This document shows, piece by piece, positions 25,154 through 33,606 of a DNA stretch of 64,000 nt (position 1 is the stretch's first letter; each line of letters begins with the position of its first letter). The translations under genes were made by a program, and so were the position numbers. The notes under the pieces were generated by a model. It worked only from the letters and a program-made list of their open reading frames with translations, did no database searches and was not told the DNA's origin. Origin of the DNA: Bacteroidales bacterium (GTDB lineage: Bacteria; Bacteroidota; Bacteroidia; Bacteroidales; UBA3663); contig JAFSKF010000033.1 in NCBI GenBank assembly GCA_017449065.1, positions 1 to 64,000 on the forward strand, read 5' to 3'.

Positions 25154-26296
25154 TCAGGCATACGCCTTGTTATCGACCGGAGCCGCATAGATTTTCAAGA
25201 ATATTTCTACCAAAGCATCCGTCTCGAAATCCGTTCCCAGGTATTCGGTTGCTTTCGCCAAAAGTTGTGACACCCGAAGTTCAAATGCCTCTTTCTGTTT
25301 ATTGCTATACAACCGATGATAGGTGTTTTGGGCATAAAGTTTGTCGTGGGCAATGTAATTGTTCGGCCACAAACGGAAATGCTCATGAATGCGATGGTCA
25401 ATCAGGTGAGCCACCTGTGCATGATACTCGTTTTGCGTCCGATTGGCAAACGCCATCAGCTCGGAAGGATCAATAGGCGGACAAATCTCGAAGTGAACTC
25501 TTCCCTTCGGTTGCATGATTCCCGTCAGAATACTATTGACATCCTCTCCCGGCTGCTTGATATATTTGCCCTCTTTTTGGGTGCGATACAATTCGAACGC
25601 CTTCAGAAAGTCGCACGATTCCCATTCATACGAAACACTAACCGGAAGAATATGCAATTCAGAAAGCGTTTCAATCTTGTCGTTCGGTCCGCTCATCGAG
25701 AACATTTTGATGATTCCCTGATCGGTACGATCGTCGCCATCCTTGGTTCTGCCATTTCGCTGGGCAATCCAGACGCTCGCATTCTTCTCGGTAATGACGT
25801 GACGGATATATTCAGACAAGTGCATTGACAGCCGATAGAATTCTTTCGGAGTCGCCCCTCTCTCCACTCGGAACATCTTATTCGATTTTCCGATATCGAC
25901 AATCAGTTCTCCCTGCATCAGATTGGCTCCGAAGGTGATTTCTGTCGTATCGAAATGATTCTCGTGCAGAACCGTTTGCAGCAAACTGCTGTCGAGCACG
26001 ATGTCGCGATGATTGCTGACAAAGAGATAAGGTTTGCCCCGTTCAACGCGGTTCAATCCGTCGAAGGTAAATTCGGTAATACTCCGACGAATAACCTCAT
26101 GATTGAAAACATTCATCACGCGGTCCTGAAACTCTTCGATCGTTTTCAAGCCGGCAACCATTTTTCGAACCTCTTCGACATGTTTATCCGGGAAAACAAA
26201 CTCAGACAAAGATGGGAACATCCGGTTGTCGGCTATCCGTTGCATTGCCGCCGGTATTTCCTCTTCGTAATAGGGACGTATATCATCAAAATTCAT
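25154..26296 (-). CDS. PlsC-family acyltransferase
   Basis: 380 residues with a PlsC/LPLAT domain. SNHRDIVLDS (residues 95-103) is the catalytic block; the spacing is HX5D rather than the common HX4D. VERGATPKEFYR and AQRNGRTKDGDDRTDQGI are further family blocks. The N-terminal 85 residues and C-terminal 100 residues are extensions. The enzyme probably transfers an acyl chain to a glycerophosphate or sugar-lipid acceptor. In this operon the pigment itself, or the lipid carrying it, is a likely substrate. It is one of three acyltransferase modules in the cluster. Confidence 0.82.
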   Translation of the reverse strand: MNFDDIRPYYEEEIPAAMQRIADNRMFPSLSEFVFPDKHVEEVRKMVAGLKTIEEFQDRVMNVFNHEVIRRSITEFTFDGLNRVERGKPYLFVSNHRDIVLDSSLLQTVLHENHFDTTEITFGANLMQGELIVDIGKSNKMFRVERGATPKEFYRLSMHLSEYIRHVITEKNASVWIAQRNGRTKDGDDRTDQGIIKMFSMSGPNDKIETLSELHILPVSVSYEWESCDFLKAFELYRTQKEGKYIKQPGEDVNSILTGIMQPKGRVHFEICPPIDPSELMAFANRTQNEYHAQVAHLIDHRIHEHFRLWPNNYIAHDKLYAQNTYHRLYSNKQKEAFELRVSQLLAKATEYLGTDFETDALVEIFLKIYAAPVDNKAYA

Positions 26297-27095
26297 CGTT
26301 CAACCAATTTAAGAATTCTTGTTTCCAACGAATGGCTTCGGCTCCTGCCTTCACCGAATCGGCACCAAATCCGTGTCCGCCAACCTGGTATTGAAGATAA
26401 CGGTGCCTGATACCTTCTGCAGTAAGTGCAGAATCCAGCAACTCGCTGTTATGATAATGCACAATGGGATCGTCGATACAATTCACTAAAAACGTTTTCG
26501 GCATTTTGGGAGTGATATGCTGTTCGAGAGACAAACTGTCGCGCCACTTCCAGCTGTGTTTCCGATATTCGCCCAAGAGCGCACGACGGCTGCGTCGGTG
26601 CACATAAGGCTCCTGACGAAATGTGACCACCGGATATACGGGAACCACAAAATCCGGACGAGCCTCATCTTCGAAAAACGCTCCGGCGGACGCCACCAGA
26701 TGTCCTCCGGCAGAAAAGCCCATCGCACCAATCCGATGCGGATCGATTCCCAGGCTGTCGGCATTTTCCCGCAACCAGAGAATCGCCTGCTTCAAATCCT
26801 GCTGTGCATCCGGATACTGATGCCCGCGAACAACGAAACGATAGCCGGAAGCAAACGAGAAACCTCCTTGCACCCGATAATAAAGCACAAAGGCTGAAAT
26901 ACCCTGACTTTGCAACCATGCGGCCACTTCGTGACCTTCTGTCTGCTTGTCCAACCAGCTGTAGCTTCCGCCCGGACAAACGACGACTGCCGTCTTCCCT
27001 GCCCGATACTCGAACAGGTGTTTCGGCTTTTTCGTTTGAGCCGCAAGAGCGCTCATCAAAAGCACAAACGTCAGCAACGACAACAGTTTCTTCAT
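26286..27095 (-). CDS. Secreted alpha/beta-hydrolase (esterase) in the polyketide operon
   Basis: 269 residues. A signal peptide (MKKLLSLLTFVLLMSALAA) precedes an alpha/beta-hydrolase fold. PGGSY (41-45) is the oxyanion segment, GFSAGGH carries the nucleophile Ser128, NCIDDPIVHYHNS supplies the candidate Asp and VGGHGFG the His. The fold resembles acetyl-xylan-esterase/BD-FAE-type hydrolases. The start overlaps the fusion gene by one base and the end overlaps the PlsC gene by 11 bases, so it belongs to the operon. Being periplasmic, it may hydrolyse an ester on the exported pigment or release it from a carrier. Confidence 0.82.
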   Translation of the reverse strand: MKKLLSLLTFVLLMSALAAQTKKPKHLFEYRAGKTAVVVCPGGSYSWLDKQTEGHEVAAWLQSQGISAFVLYYRVQGGFSFASGYRFVVRGHQYPDAQQDLKQAILWLRENADSLGIDPHRIGAMGFSAGGHLVASAGAFFEDEARPDFVVPVYPVVTFRQEPYVHRRSRRALLGEYRKHSWKWRDSLSLEQHITPKMPKTFLVNCIDDPIVHYHNSELLDSALTAEGIRHRYLQYQVGGHGFGADSVKAGAEAIRWKQEFLNWLNDEF

Positions 27096-28579
27096 CAGAA
27101 TGGTTTTTCGAAATCAATATTCTCGTAATACTTGTGCCAGTACCGGGTCTTTTCACGATAGTTCTCTCCGGTCGATGTATCATCGGCAGAGAAACGCTTT
27201 CCGACATGAATTCTGATCTCTCCCGGATAAATCATTGTCTCCTTTTTGGGGAATACCCGACCGGTACCGTCCAAAAAGACCGGTACCATATCGGCTTTCA
27301 AGGTTTCCGCCAAATAGAATGCCCCGCGCCGGAACTTCAGAATCTTACATGCTGCAGAACGGGTTCCTTCCGGAAAGATTACGATGGAATAACCGCGCTT
27401 CAAAAGACTCTCGATGTGGCCTTCACTGTTTTCCAATCCTTCGGTAGCCGGATAATACTCCAAATATCGGAGAACGGGTTTATAAATCCAAAAATCCCAC
27501 ACCCATTGGTTAGTCATAGCGACCACACGCGGCGACAAGGATAAAACCGACAGCAAATCGAGGTGCGACTGATGGTTGCAGAACAGAATGGACGGTTTGG
27601 CGAACTGCTCCCTGTAAGGATTATCGAGGGTAACCTTTACCCCTGGGATATGGTGCAGGAGGAAACGGAAATAAGCACAGAGAATCTTGTGATATTTCAA
27701 TTTCTGCCGATCTGTTTTCGGCAAGAACCACTTGAAGATAAATACCAAAGGTAGGGGAACAAGCATCGCAGAAACCAGAGCGAAAGTCAAGTCCCAGATG
27801 GTCAGCAATCGCACTCTTAGCGAACGAACCGGCGATGAATGCCAAACCATCGACCACCAGCCATAGCACAAACATAGAATACACAAAACGGTATTCAGCA
27901 AAGAAATGCGCATAAAATCGTGGAAGGGACGGAAATGACTTACCCGTTCTTCTTTGGGGGGATAATAGACACGTATCGGCGTTGAAACGAGTTTCACTCC
28001 GTGCCAAGCCTGAAACACCAACAATTCCAATTCTGCCTCATAGCGGCTGGTCAGGAAACGGGTTCCTCTCAATTTACGCAAAGGATATACACGATAACCG
28101 GTTTGCGTATCGGGCAAATACTGCCAGGTCTGAACCATGAACCAGAAATTCGAGAAGTAGTTGGCAAATGTGCTCTTACCCGCCATATTCTCTTGCACGA
28201 GTTTCCGGTTACCGACAATCAAAGCTCCGGGATGTTTTTGCATCGCATCGGCAAACAACGGCAAATCCTCTGGGTAATGCTGCCCGTCACTATCGATGGT
28301 TATCGCATTCTCAAAGCCCAAGGAAAGAGCCTTCTGGAATCCCTGACGCAAAGCATAGCCTTTTCCCTGATTCTGCGGATAGCTGACAAGAGTAATCGGA
28401 TGCTGATAGTTTTCCAACAGCTGCTGCGTGTTGTCTGTCGATCCGTCGTTGACCACCAGAATATCGTCGGCAAAAGGCTGCAAACGCTCAAGCACCTGTA
28501 TGAGTGTCCCCTGATTGTTGTAAGTGGGAACAATCACACAAGTATGCGTCGCTTTGAAATAGGCCTTGCAATCTGTCAT
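27095..28579 (-). CDS. GT2 glycosyltransferase-PlsC acyltransferase fusion
   Basis: 494 residues. Residues about 10-225 form a GT2 domain of the dolichol-phosphate-mannose-synthase-like kind (CVIVPTYNNQGTLIQVL, ILVVNDGSTDNT, ITIDSDGQHYPED, DTQTGYRVYPL). Two membrane segments follow near 225-245 and 255-285. Residues about 290-494 are a PlsC acyltransferase with CNHQSHLD (HX4D), FPEGTRS and VPVFLDGTGRVFP. GT2-PlsC fusions are found in aryl-polyene clusters and suggest that glycosylation and acylation of the anchor happen on one membrane protein. Both active sites appear intact. Confidence 0.88.
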   Translation of the reverse strand: MTDCKAYFKATHTCVIVPTYNNQGTLIQVLERLQPFADDILVVNDGSTDNTQQLLENYQHPITLVSYPQNQGKGYALRQGFQKALSLGFENAITIDSDGQHYPEDLPLFADAMQKHPGALIVGNRKLVQENMAGKSTFANYFSNFWFMVQTWQYLPDTQTGYRVYPLRKLRGTRFLTSRYEAELELLVFQAWHGVKLVSTPIRVYYPPKEERVSHFRPFHDFMRISLLNTVLCILCLCYGWWSMVWHSSPVRSLRVRLLTIWDLTFALVSAMLVPLPLVFIFKWFLPKTDRQKLKYHKILCAYFRFLLHHIPGVKVTLDNPYREQFAKPSILFCNHQSHLDLLSVLSLSPRVVAMTNQWVWDFWIYKPVLRYLEYYPATEGLENSEGHIESLLKRGYSIVIFPEGTRSAACKILKFRRGAFYLAETLKADMVPVFLDGTGRVFPKKETMIYPGEIRIHVGKRFSADDTSTGENYREKTRYWHKYYENIDFEKPF

Positions 28580-28595
28580 TAACTTGATTCTCTAA

Positions 28596-28967
28596 TTATT
28601 TTTCCGATGCCTTTGAATGCTGACATTCGGCTGTTTCCAACATCATTTTTGCGAAGAGGATTCCCTCCTCTTCAATAACGACGGAGTAGGAATCCTGCGA
28701 CTTACCGATCCGGACGATCAATGCCGGCGTCGCCTGCGGCTGATGGGGTTTCAGGAACTTCACATTCCGCGCGTTCGTCAACTCTTGCGCTGTATCTTCC
28801 GAAAGATTAATTAGTTCCAGTGCCATCTGCATCAGCATCGCACCCGGAGTAATCGGGTATCCCGGGAAATGTGCCTGATAGATCGGATGCTCGGCATTCA
28901 TTCGGACACGATACAACCATTCGCCATTCCCCTCTTGCCTATCGGTTACTTTATAAAACTTCTCCAT
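28596..28967 (-). CDS. Hot-dog dehydratase retaining the His (ApeI-like)
   Basis: 123 residues, a single hot-dog domain. AHFPGYPITPG carries the catalytic His33. Fourteen residues later, where FabZ has its Glu and FabA its Asp, this protein has Gln47. The second dehydratase of the operon (33607-34032) shows the opposite pattern, so the two probably form a heterodimer with one composite active site. It should remove water from beta-hydroxyacyl-ACP intermediates to give conjugated double bonds. Confidence 0.85.
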   Translation of the reverse strand: MEKFYKVTDRQEGNGEWLYRVRMNAEHPIYQAHFPGYPITPGAMLMQMALELINLSEDTAQELTNARNVKFLKPHQPQATPALIVRIGKSQDSYSVVIEEEGILFAKMMLETAECQHSKASEK

Positions 28968-28971
28968 CGCC

Positions 28972-29325
28972 TTACTTCATTGAAACCAACATGCAACCGC
29001 CGATAATCAGACATACGCCAATCCATCCCCAAACTGACACTTTCTCGCCCAAGAGAAGAATAGCGCCCAAGAGACCGAAGATATAGCTCAGGCTATTGAG
29101 CGGATAGGCCTGACTCAACGGATAGTGTTTGATGATCCATAGCCACAAAAGGCCAGCACTCCCGAAACTAAGACCGAAAAGGAAAAGCGGACCATTCAGC
29201 AATATACTCTTGAAATAGGACCAATTCCAGCCGAATGCACCTATGCTATGCGTGGACATTTTCAGAAAAATCTGACCTAAAGCCAGCAGCATCGACTGTA
29301 ACAAACACAAGAGGAATAGTTTCAT
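28972..29325 (-). CDS. Small four-helix transporter (SMR/EamA-like)
   Basis: 117 residues with four membrane helices at roughly 3-22, 45-65, 74-92 and 97-115. The LGQIFLKMSTHSIG opening and YPLNSLSYIFGLLGAILLLGE helix match half-size drug/metabolite transporters. Relatives in lipid A modification (ArnE/ArnF-like) flip undecaprenyl-linked sugars. Its place inside the pigment operon suggests movement of a lipid-linked intermediate; dimerisation would be needed. Confidence 0.75.
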   Translation of the reverse strand: MKLFLLCLLQSMLLALGQIFLKMSTHSIGAFGWNWSYFKSILLNGPLFLFGLSFGSAGLLWLWIIKHYPLSQAYPLNSLSYIFGLLGAILLLGEKVSVWGWIGVCLIIGGCMLVSMK

Positions 29326-29334
29326 ATTCTCAAA

Positions 29335-30315
29335 TTAACGTTTTAACAAAACAAGAGCGGCATCTCCGGCTCTGTCGAGCGTCAGTAACAAAGCGTTGTT
29401 CTCTTTGCCCAAATGAATATACTCGGCAGCGGCATAAAAACCTAATGCCGAAGCAGAGAAACACTCGCCGAACCAGCGCTTATACGGGATGGTGGCCTTC
29501 CCAGGGAGAATGGCAGGTAGCAACTCAGCATACAAAGCGTCATTGGCGGGATGTCCGTTTTCTCCGCTGAACACCACCAGATCTTCCGGCAATTGCATAG
29601 AGGCAATGACCGTCTGCCATTGTTCCCGCGTTGGCCGATGCAATAATTTCACACTCACCAACTCGCACAACGGGGAATTTGCGAAAGTCTGGTCTTCGGT
29701 TCGCAACAACGCAGCCATAGCAGCTTCGCCACAGGTTCCCTGCATTCCGTTACCCACATAATCTGCCAATTCCAGCAATCGGAAATAATTAGGAGTGGTA
29801 CCATCGTGTCCACCCACTAAGGCATTCCCAATTTCGCCAGCTTTCAGTTGCAGCCAGGCATCGTACAGAGCACTTTCGAAACTGATTTGTTTGTGACTAT
29901 AAGTTGCATTATACCCATGACATTGGGTTTGGATAGCGACTAAGGAACCGATGGTGTTGTGCGTCGATTGCATGAAATGGGTCGGCTTCAGCAACTGTTC
30001 TCCGTTCTGGCACATATCGAGCAAGAAGGCTTCTGTGCTCTCGACACTTCCTAAGCCCGTTCCTGTAATGACTGCCTCCGGTTTTTCAAGCTGACAATCG
30101 CGCAACGTCTGCAAAGAAACAGCCAAAGCTCTTTTCAGGATCTTCCCCATGCGACGGCCTTCCACTGGAGAAACGTATGGTTTGAAGTCCGGATCGATGC
30201 TGCGGCAGAACGGTTCGCTATAAACAATCGGATGCTCCACCCAATCATTGCACAAAGGCTGTTGGATGGAAATCTGGTTTGCTGCCTGAACAAAAATCTT
30301 TCTCATAGTCGCCAT
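29335..30315 (-). CDS. Ketosynthase-like chain length factor (Cys replaced by Gln, ApeC-like)
   Basis: 326 residues from the ATG at 30315 (MATMRKIFVQ). A KS fold is visible (ITGTGLGSVEST, the GNALVGGHDG segment and GECFSASALG in the third block). In an ungapped alignment to the adjacent KS, the nucleophilic Cys164 corresponds to Gln143 here, the substitution that defines chain length factors of type II polyketide synthases. The flanking stop and start are separated by one base from the KS gene, so the two are coupled and should form a KS-CLF heterodimer setting polyene length. Confidence 0.85.
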   Translation of the reverse strand: MATMRKIFVQAANQISIQQPLCNDWVEHPIVYSEPFCRSIDPDFKPYVSPVEGRRMGKILKRALAVSLQTLRDCQLEKPEAVITGTGLGSVESTEAFLLDMCQNGEQLLKPTHFMQSTHNTIGSLVAIQTQCHGYNATYSHKQISFESALYDAWLQLKAGEIGNALVGGHDGTTPNYFRLLELADYVGNGMQGTCGEAAMAALLRTEDQTFANSPLCELVSVKLLHRPTREQWQTVIASMQLPEDLVVFSGENGHPANDALYAELLPAILPGKATIPYKRWFGECFSASALGFYAAAEYIHLGKENNALLLTLDRAGDAALVLLKR

Positions 30316-30316
30316 T

Positions 30317-31546
30317 TTACAACTCCAAAAGAATTGAACTGTCGTTACCGCCAAAACCGAAGGCATTGCACAACACCCGATGAACCGGTTGCTGCAGATG
30401 CTGAGTTGTCGCTGTAACAGGAACATTCACTGCAGACACATTTTCTTCATCGCAAATCGGGGAAACAAAATGCAGGTTGACCGGCAGGAACTGGTTTTGC
30501 AACGCCAAAAGACAGAATACGGCTTCGATGCTTCCGGAGGCACTGGTGGTATGTCCCGTGAAGCCCTTCGTACTCGAAAAAGGAGGCAAAATATTGCCGA
30601 ACAAACGGTGCATCGCCTTCAGCTCGCTGGGATCGTTATTAGGGGTTCCTGTTCCGTGACAGTTGATATAGTCGATATCCAAAGGTTGCAGATTCGCTTT
30701 CTCCAAAGCCTGTTGCATAGCCAGATAGGCCCCAATTCCGTCTGGAGAAGAAGCCGTCTGATGAAAAGCATCGCAGGCATTGCCATAACCGGACAACACG
30801 CCCAGCACTTTGGCACCACGTTCTTGGGCCGATGCTTCGGATTCCATTACCAGATAAGCCGCCCCTTCTCCAAGATTCAATCCGGCGCGCGTCGCATCCA
30901 TAGGACGGCAAGGCTCGCGGTCGAGAATCATCAAGGTATTAAACCCGTTCAAATGAAACTTCGACAAACACTCTGCTCCACCGACCACCACCCGTTCGTA
31001 TTCTCCGGATGCAATCATGCGTGCGCCTAAGATGATGGCATTAGCGGCCGATGAACAAGCGGTTGACAAACTGGTAGTCATACCAAACCGACCGAAGTAG
31101 TCGGCAATCATATCCGTACTTGAACCGCAATCGTGACTTTTAATGTAAGCAACCGGTGCATTCGGTTCCACCGGTTCTTTCAGAAAATCCAAATAGAATT
31201 GTTCGCTCTTATCCATTCCCCCCACGGTGGTTCCGTTGATGAAAGCCATTTGCGACAAGTCTTCCTGTCCCAATCCGGCTTCCTGCAAAGCCTCCTTCAG
31301 CGCCATCATCCCCAAAAGGGAGGTCCGAACAACGGGTGTTGTGCCTGGGATTCCCAACCGATCCATCATTTCTTCGTTGGTCAGTTTGACCTCCCCGACC
31401 ATACATTCCGTATGTTCAGTTTGAAGGTAGCGAACGGGAGCAACACCTTCGGCACACGACTGAAGGCTCCGCAGGTTTTCTTCTTTCCCTACGCCGATAG
31501 CCGAAATCACTCCAGCACCCGTTATGACAATTCTATTTTTCTGCAT
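30317..31546 (-). CDS. Beta-ketoacyl-ACP synthase (FabF-type KS, ApeO-like)
   Basis: 409 residues with a complete thiolase-fold active site: Cys164 (STACSSA), His297 (NCHGTGT) and His332 (GFTGHTTSASGS). It condenses malonyl-ACP with the growing chain. The downstream gene encodes its CLF-like partner, one base away. It differs from housekeeping FabF in the operon setting and in a divergent first block (MVGEVKLTNEEMMDRLG). Confidence 0.92.
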   Translation of the reverse strand: MQKNRIVITGAGVISAIGVGKEENLRSLQSCAEGVAPVRYLQTEHTECMVGEVKLTNEEMMDRLGIPGTTPVVRTSLLGMMALKEALQEAGLGQEDLSQMAFINGTTVGGMDKSEQFYLDFLKEPVEPNAPVAYIKSHDCGSSTDMIADYFGRFGMTTSLSTACSSAANAIILGARMIASGEYERVVVGGAECLSKFHLNGFNTLMILDREPCRPMDATRAGLNLGEGAAYLVMESEASAQERGAKVLGVLSGYGNACDAFHQTASSPDGIGAYLAMQQALEKANLQPLDIDYINCHGTGTPNNDPSELKAMHRLFGNILPPFSSTKGFTGHTTSASGSIEAVFCLLALQNQFLPVNLHFVSPICDEENVSAVNVPVTATTQHLQQPVHRVLCNAFGFGGNDSSILLEL

Positions 31547-31579
31547 ATTCTACCTGTTTGGCGATGCAAGATTTTTGAC

Positions 31580-31831
31580 TTATTTTGTACGATGTGCATC
31601 GATATAGGCAGCCATGCAGTTGATCGACTTGAATATCTCCTTGCCTTCCGCCGGATTCTGCAACTTGATGCCATAAAATTTTTCCATCAGAACGATCAGT
31701 TCCAATGCATCGATGGAATCAAGTCCCAAGCCCTCACCGAAAAGAGGTGCTTCATTATCGATATCATCGGGCTGCATGTCTTCCAGATTCAACGCATCGA
31801 TGATCTGTTCTTTCAATTTGTTTACATCCAT
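31580..31831 (-). CDS. Acyl carrier protein (chain-extension candidate)
   Basis: 83 residues; Ser39 in GLGLDSIDALEL is the phosphopantetheine site. It lies between the two full ketosynthase genes, which suggests it carries malonyl and extension intermediates while the second ACP next to the ligase handles the aryl starter. Confidence 0.92.
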   Translation of the reverse strand: MDVNKLKEQIIDALNLEDMQPDDIDNEAPLFGEGLGLDSIDALELIVLMEKFYGIKLQNPAEGKEIFKSINCMAAYIDAHRTK

Positions 31832-31854
31832 AGTTACTCAATTTAATATTTTTT

Positions 31855-31942
31855 CTAACTGACAAAAATTTTTTCTCTAACTGGGGAAAAATATTTCCCC
31901 CACTGGGCCGCAAATTTTCCCTAACTGGAGCGTAAAAATCAT
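31855..31942 (+). repeat. Four 22-bp tandem units inside the polyketide operon
   Basis: Units start at 31855, 31877, 31899 and 31921, each 22 bases and beginning CTAACTG or CCCACTGGG followed by an A/T-rich tail. The last unit runs into the end of the neighbouring KS gene. The second and third units match 6574-6531 on the minus strand at 35 of 42 aligned bases. They fill most of the 107-base gap between the ACP and KS genes, the largest gap in the operon. Confidence 0.75.
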
Positions 31943-33579
31943 TCTTTCCGATATAGCCTCAAATCGGCTTCGAAATGCTGCTCGTCTTCATACTCCAGCC
32001 AACCTGCCAAAACCGATTGGATTCCGTCATCCTGAAACGAGGAAGCGATAATCTGTTGCATCGTGGCTTCATCGGGTTCTTCGAGAATGAAGCATGAGGT
32101 TTCGCCATAATAAGCATTCCTCAATGCCAATTCGCCCGTAACGATATTCGACAACGTATAGACGAAAATGGCAGGACTCGGGAAATAATTGTCCGGATCG
32201 CTTATGGTCTCCATATAAGCCTTATCGTCGGCCATCGAACCGCTTCGGGTGAAGATAACGATGGCCCGATCTTCTCTCGGTTCGAAACGCGTTACCCCCG
32301 ATTGCTCTGCCTCCTCCTGCAACAACAGTTCCGATGCCAGGAATCCCAACTTACAAAGCGGATCCATTTTGAAGAATTTCGGATAGTCGCCCCAAACCGC
32401 TTTATGCTGCCGATAGAAGGATGTCAGCCCTTGCGGCATATTGGAGGGATTCAAGGAAACCTGAAATGCAGACGAAAGATTGCCAGGCTCGTTCTCCAAA
32501 GAAATGTTGTCAACGACTGAAGATTTCGTGTACCACAATGCTGCATTGCATCCGCCAAAGCCGGACATAAGCTTCAATACATCCGTATTCCGTGGCTTTT
32601 CTTCGCCATGCGTCACATGGATCTGATGTCGGGTGCCCGATTCCTCAAAACCTTTCGTTGCCGGAATCCAACCCTCTTCCATTGCATGTAAGGCTATGAT
32701 GCTTTCCAGAATGCCGGCAGCTCCCATAGTATGACCGAAATAACCTTTCAAACTAAAAGTCGGCAGTTCCGAAAATCCGGATCGGTCGATTGCCGCTGCT
32801 TCCATTTCATCGTTGTAAAGTGTGGCGGTTCCGTGAGCGGAGATGCACCCCGGAACATCTTCTTCGCGACAAATCTGCCGCATAGCGCGATAACTGCCTT
32901 CACCCGTCTTCGAGGGATTTGAAATGTGAACAGCATCGTTGCGGATGGCACCCGATTTCAGCTTCCAATCTGCTGGAGCCGGATTCGTTTGTTTCATCAG
33001 GATTATCGAAGCGGCTGCTTCGCCCAAATTCAGACCGCAACGATCGCCATCGAACGGCCGGCAAGGATCGGGCGACAAAGCCTTGAACGATTGGAATCCG
33101 CTGACAATGAACTTCGACTGAATATCCATTCCGGCCACAACGGCCACACGATAATGTCCGGCATTGAGCAAGCGCATCGCCAGAATCTGAGCCGACAAAC
33201 CGCTGATGCAGGCATTCGAGACGACAATCGGACGATTTGGATTCCCGAAATGATCGGCCACACGTTGTGCCGATATGCCGATACGCTCGAAGTCCATTAC
33301 GTTTCCTTTGGTACTCGACAGGATGAAAACCACTTCCTGAGAAGCCGGATGTATGGTTACTCCCTTCTGCTGAGCTTCCTCGAGAGATGCCTCAATCGTT
33401 CTTATCAGACCTTCCTCGAATCTCATCGGAACCTCAAACAGCGAAGCTACAAAAGCGTCAGGCATTCCTTCATGCCGATGCTCTGTCAAAGCCGAACGGC
33501 CTTGACGCACCGCACTCAGATTCTGAGCGGTTGTAACTCCCAATGGAGAGATGATGTTATCCGAAAGAAGGGTTATCAT
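31939..33579 (-). CDS. Ketosynthase with an extra degenerate KS-like C-terminal domain (ApeR-like)
   Basis: 546 residues against about 410 for a normal KS. Residues 1-355 are a full KS with Cys124 (NACISGLSA), His249 (SAHGTATLYND) and His283 (GYFGHTMGAAG). Residues about 375-546 form a second segment (FFKMDPLCKLGFLASELLLQ, AIVIFTRSGSMADDKAYM, SPAIFVYTLSNIVTGELALR) that resembles the first half of another KS without the nucleophile region. In aryl-polyene synthases a second KS handles initiation with the aryl starter or an early elongation. The role of the appended half-domain is unknown; it could be a dimerisation or gatekeeping module. Confidence 0.85.
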   Translation of the reverse strand: MITLLSDNIISPLGVTTAQNLSAVRQGRSALTEHRHEGMPDAFVASLFEVPMRFEEGLIRTIEASLEEAQQKGVTIHPASQEVVFILSSTKGNVMDFERIGISAQRVADHFGNPNRPIVVSNACISGLSAQILAMRLLNAGHYRVAVVAGMDIQSKFIVSGFQSFKALSPDPCRPFDGDRCGLNLGEAAASIILMKQTNPAPADWKLKSGAIRNDAVHISNPSKTGEGSYRAMRQICREEDVPGCISAHGTATLYNDEMEAAAIDRSGFSELPTFSLKGYFGHTMGAAGILESIIALHAMEEGWIPATKGFEESGTRHQIHVTHGEEKPRNTDVLKLMSGFGGCNAALWYTKSSVVDNISLENEPGNLSSAFQVSLNPSNMPQGLTSFYRQHKAVWGDYPKFFKMDPLCKLGFLASELLLQEEAEQSGVTRFEPREDRAIVIFTRSGSMADDKAYMETISDPDNYFPSPAIFVYTLSNIVTGELALRNAYYGETSCFILEEPDEATMQQIIASSFQDDGIQSVLAGWLEYEDEQHFEADLRLYRKE

Positions 33580-33606
33580 ACTTATATCCTATAGTTTTCT
33601 TGTTGC

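Noticed and set aside
29335-30315. KS-like gene as a pseudogene because the Cys is missing
   Set aside because: The frame is intact, the gene is coupled to the KS, and Cys-to-Gln is a functional hallmark of chain length factors.
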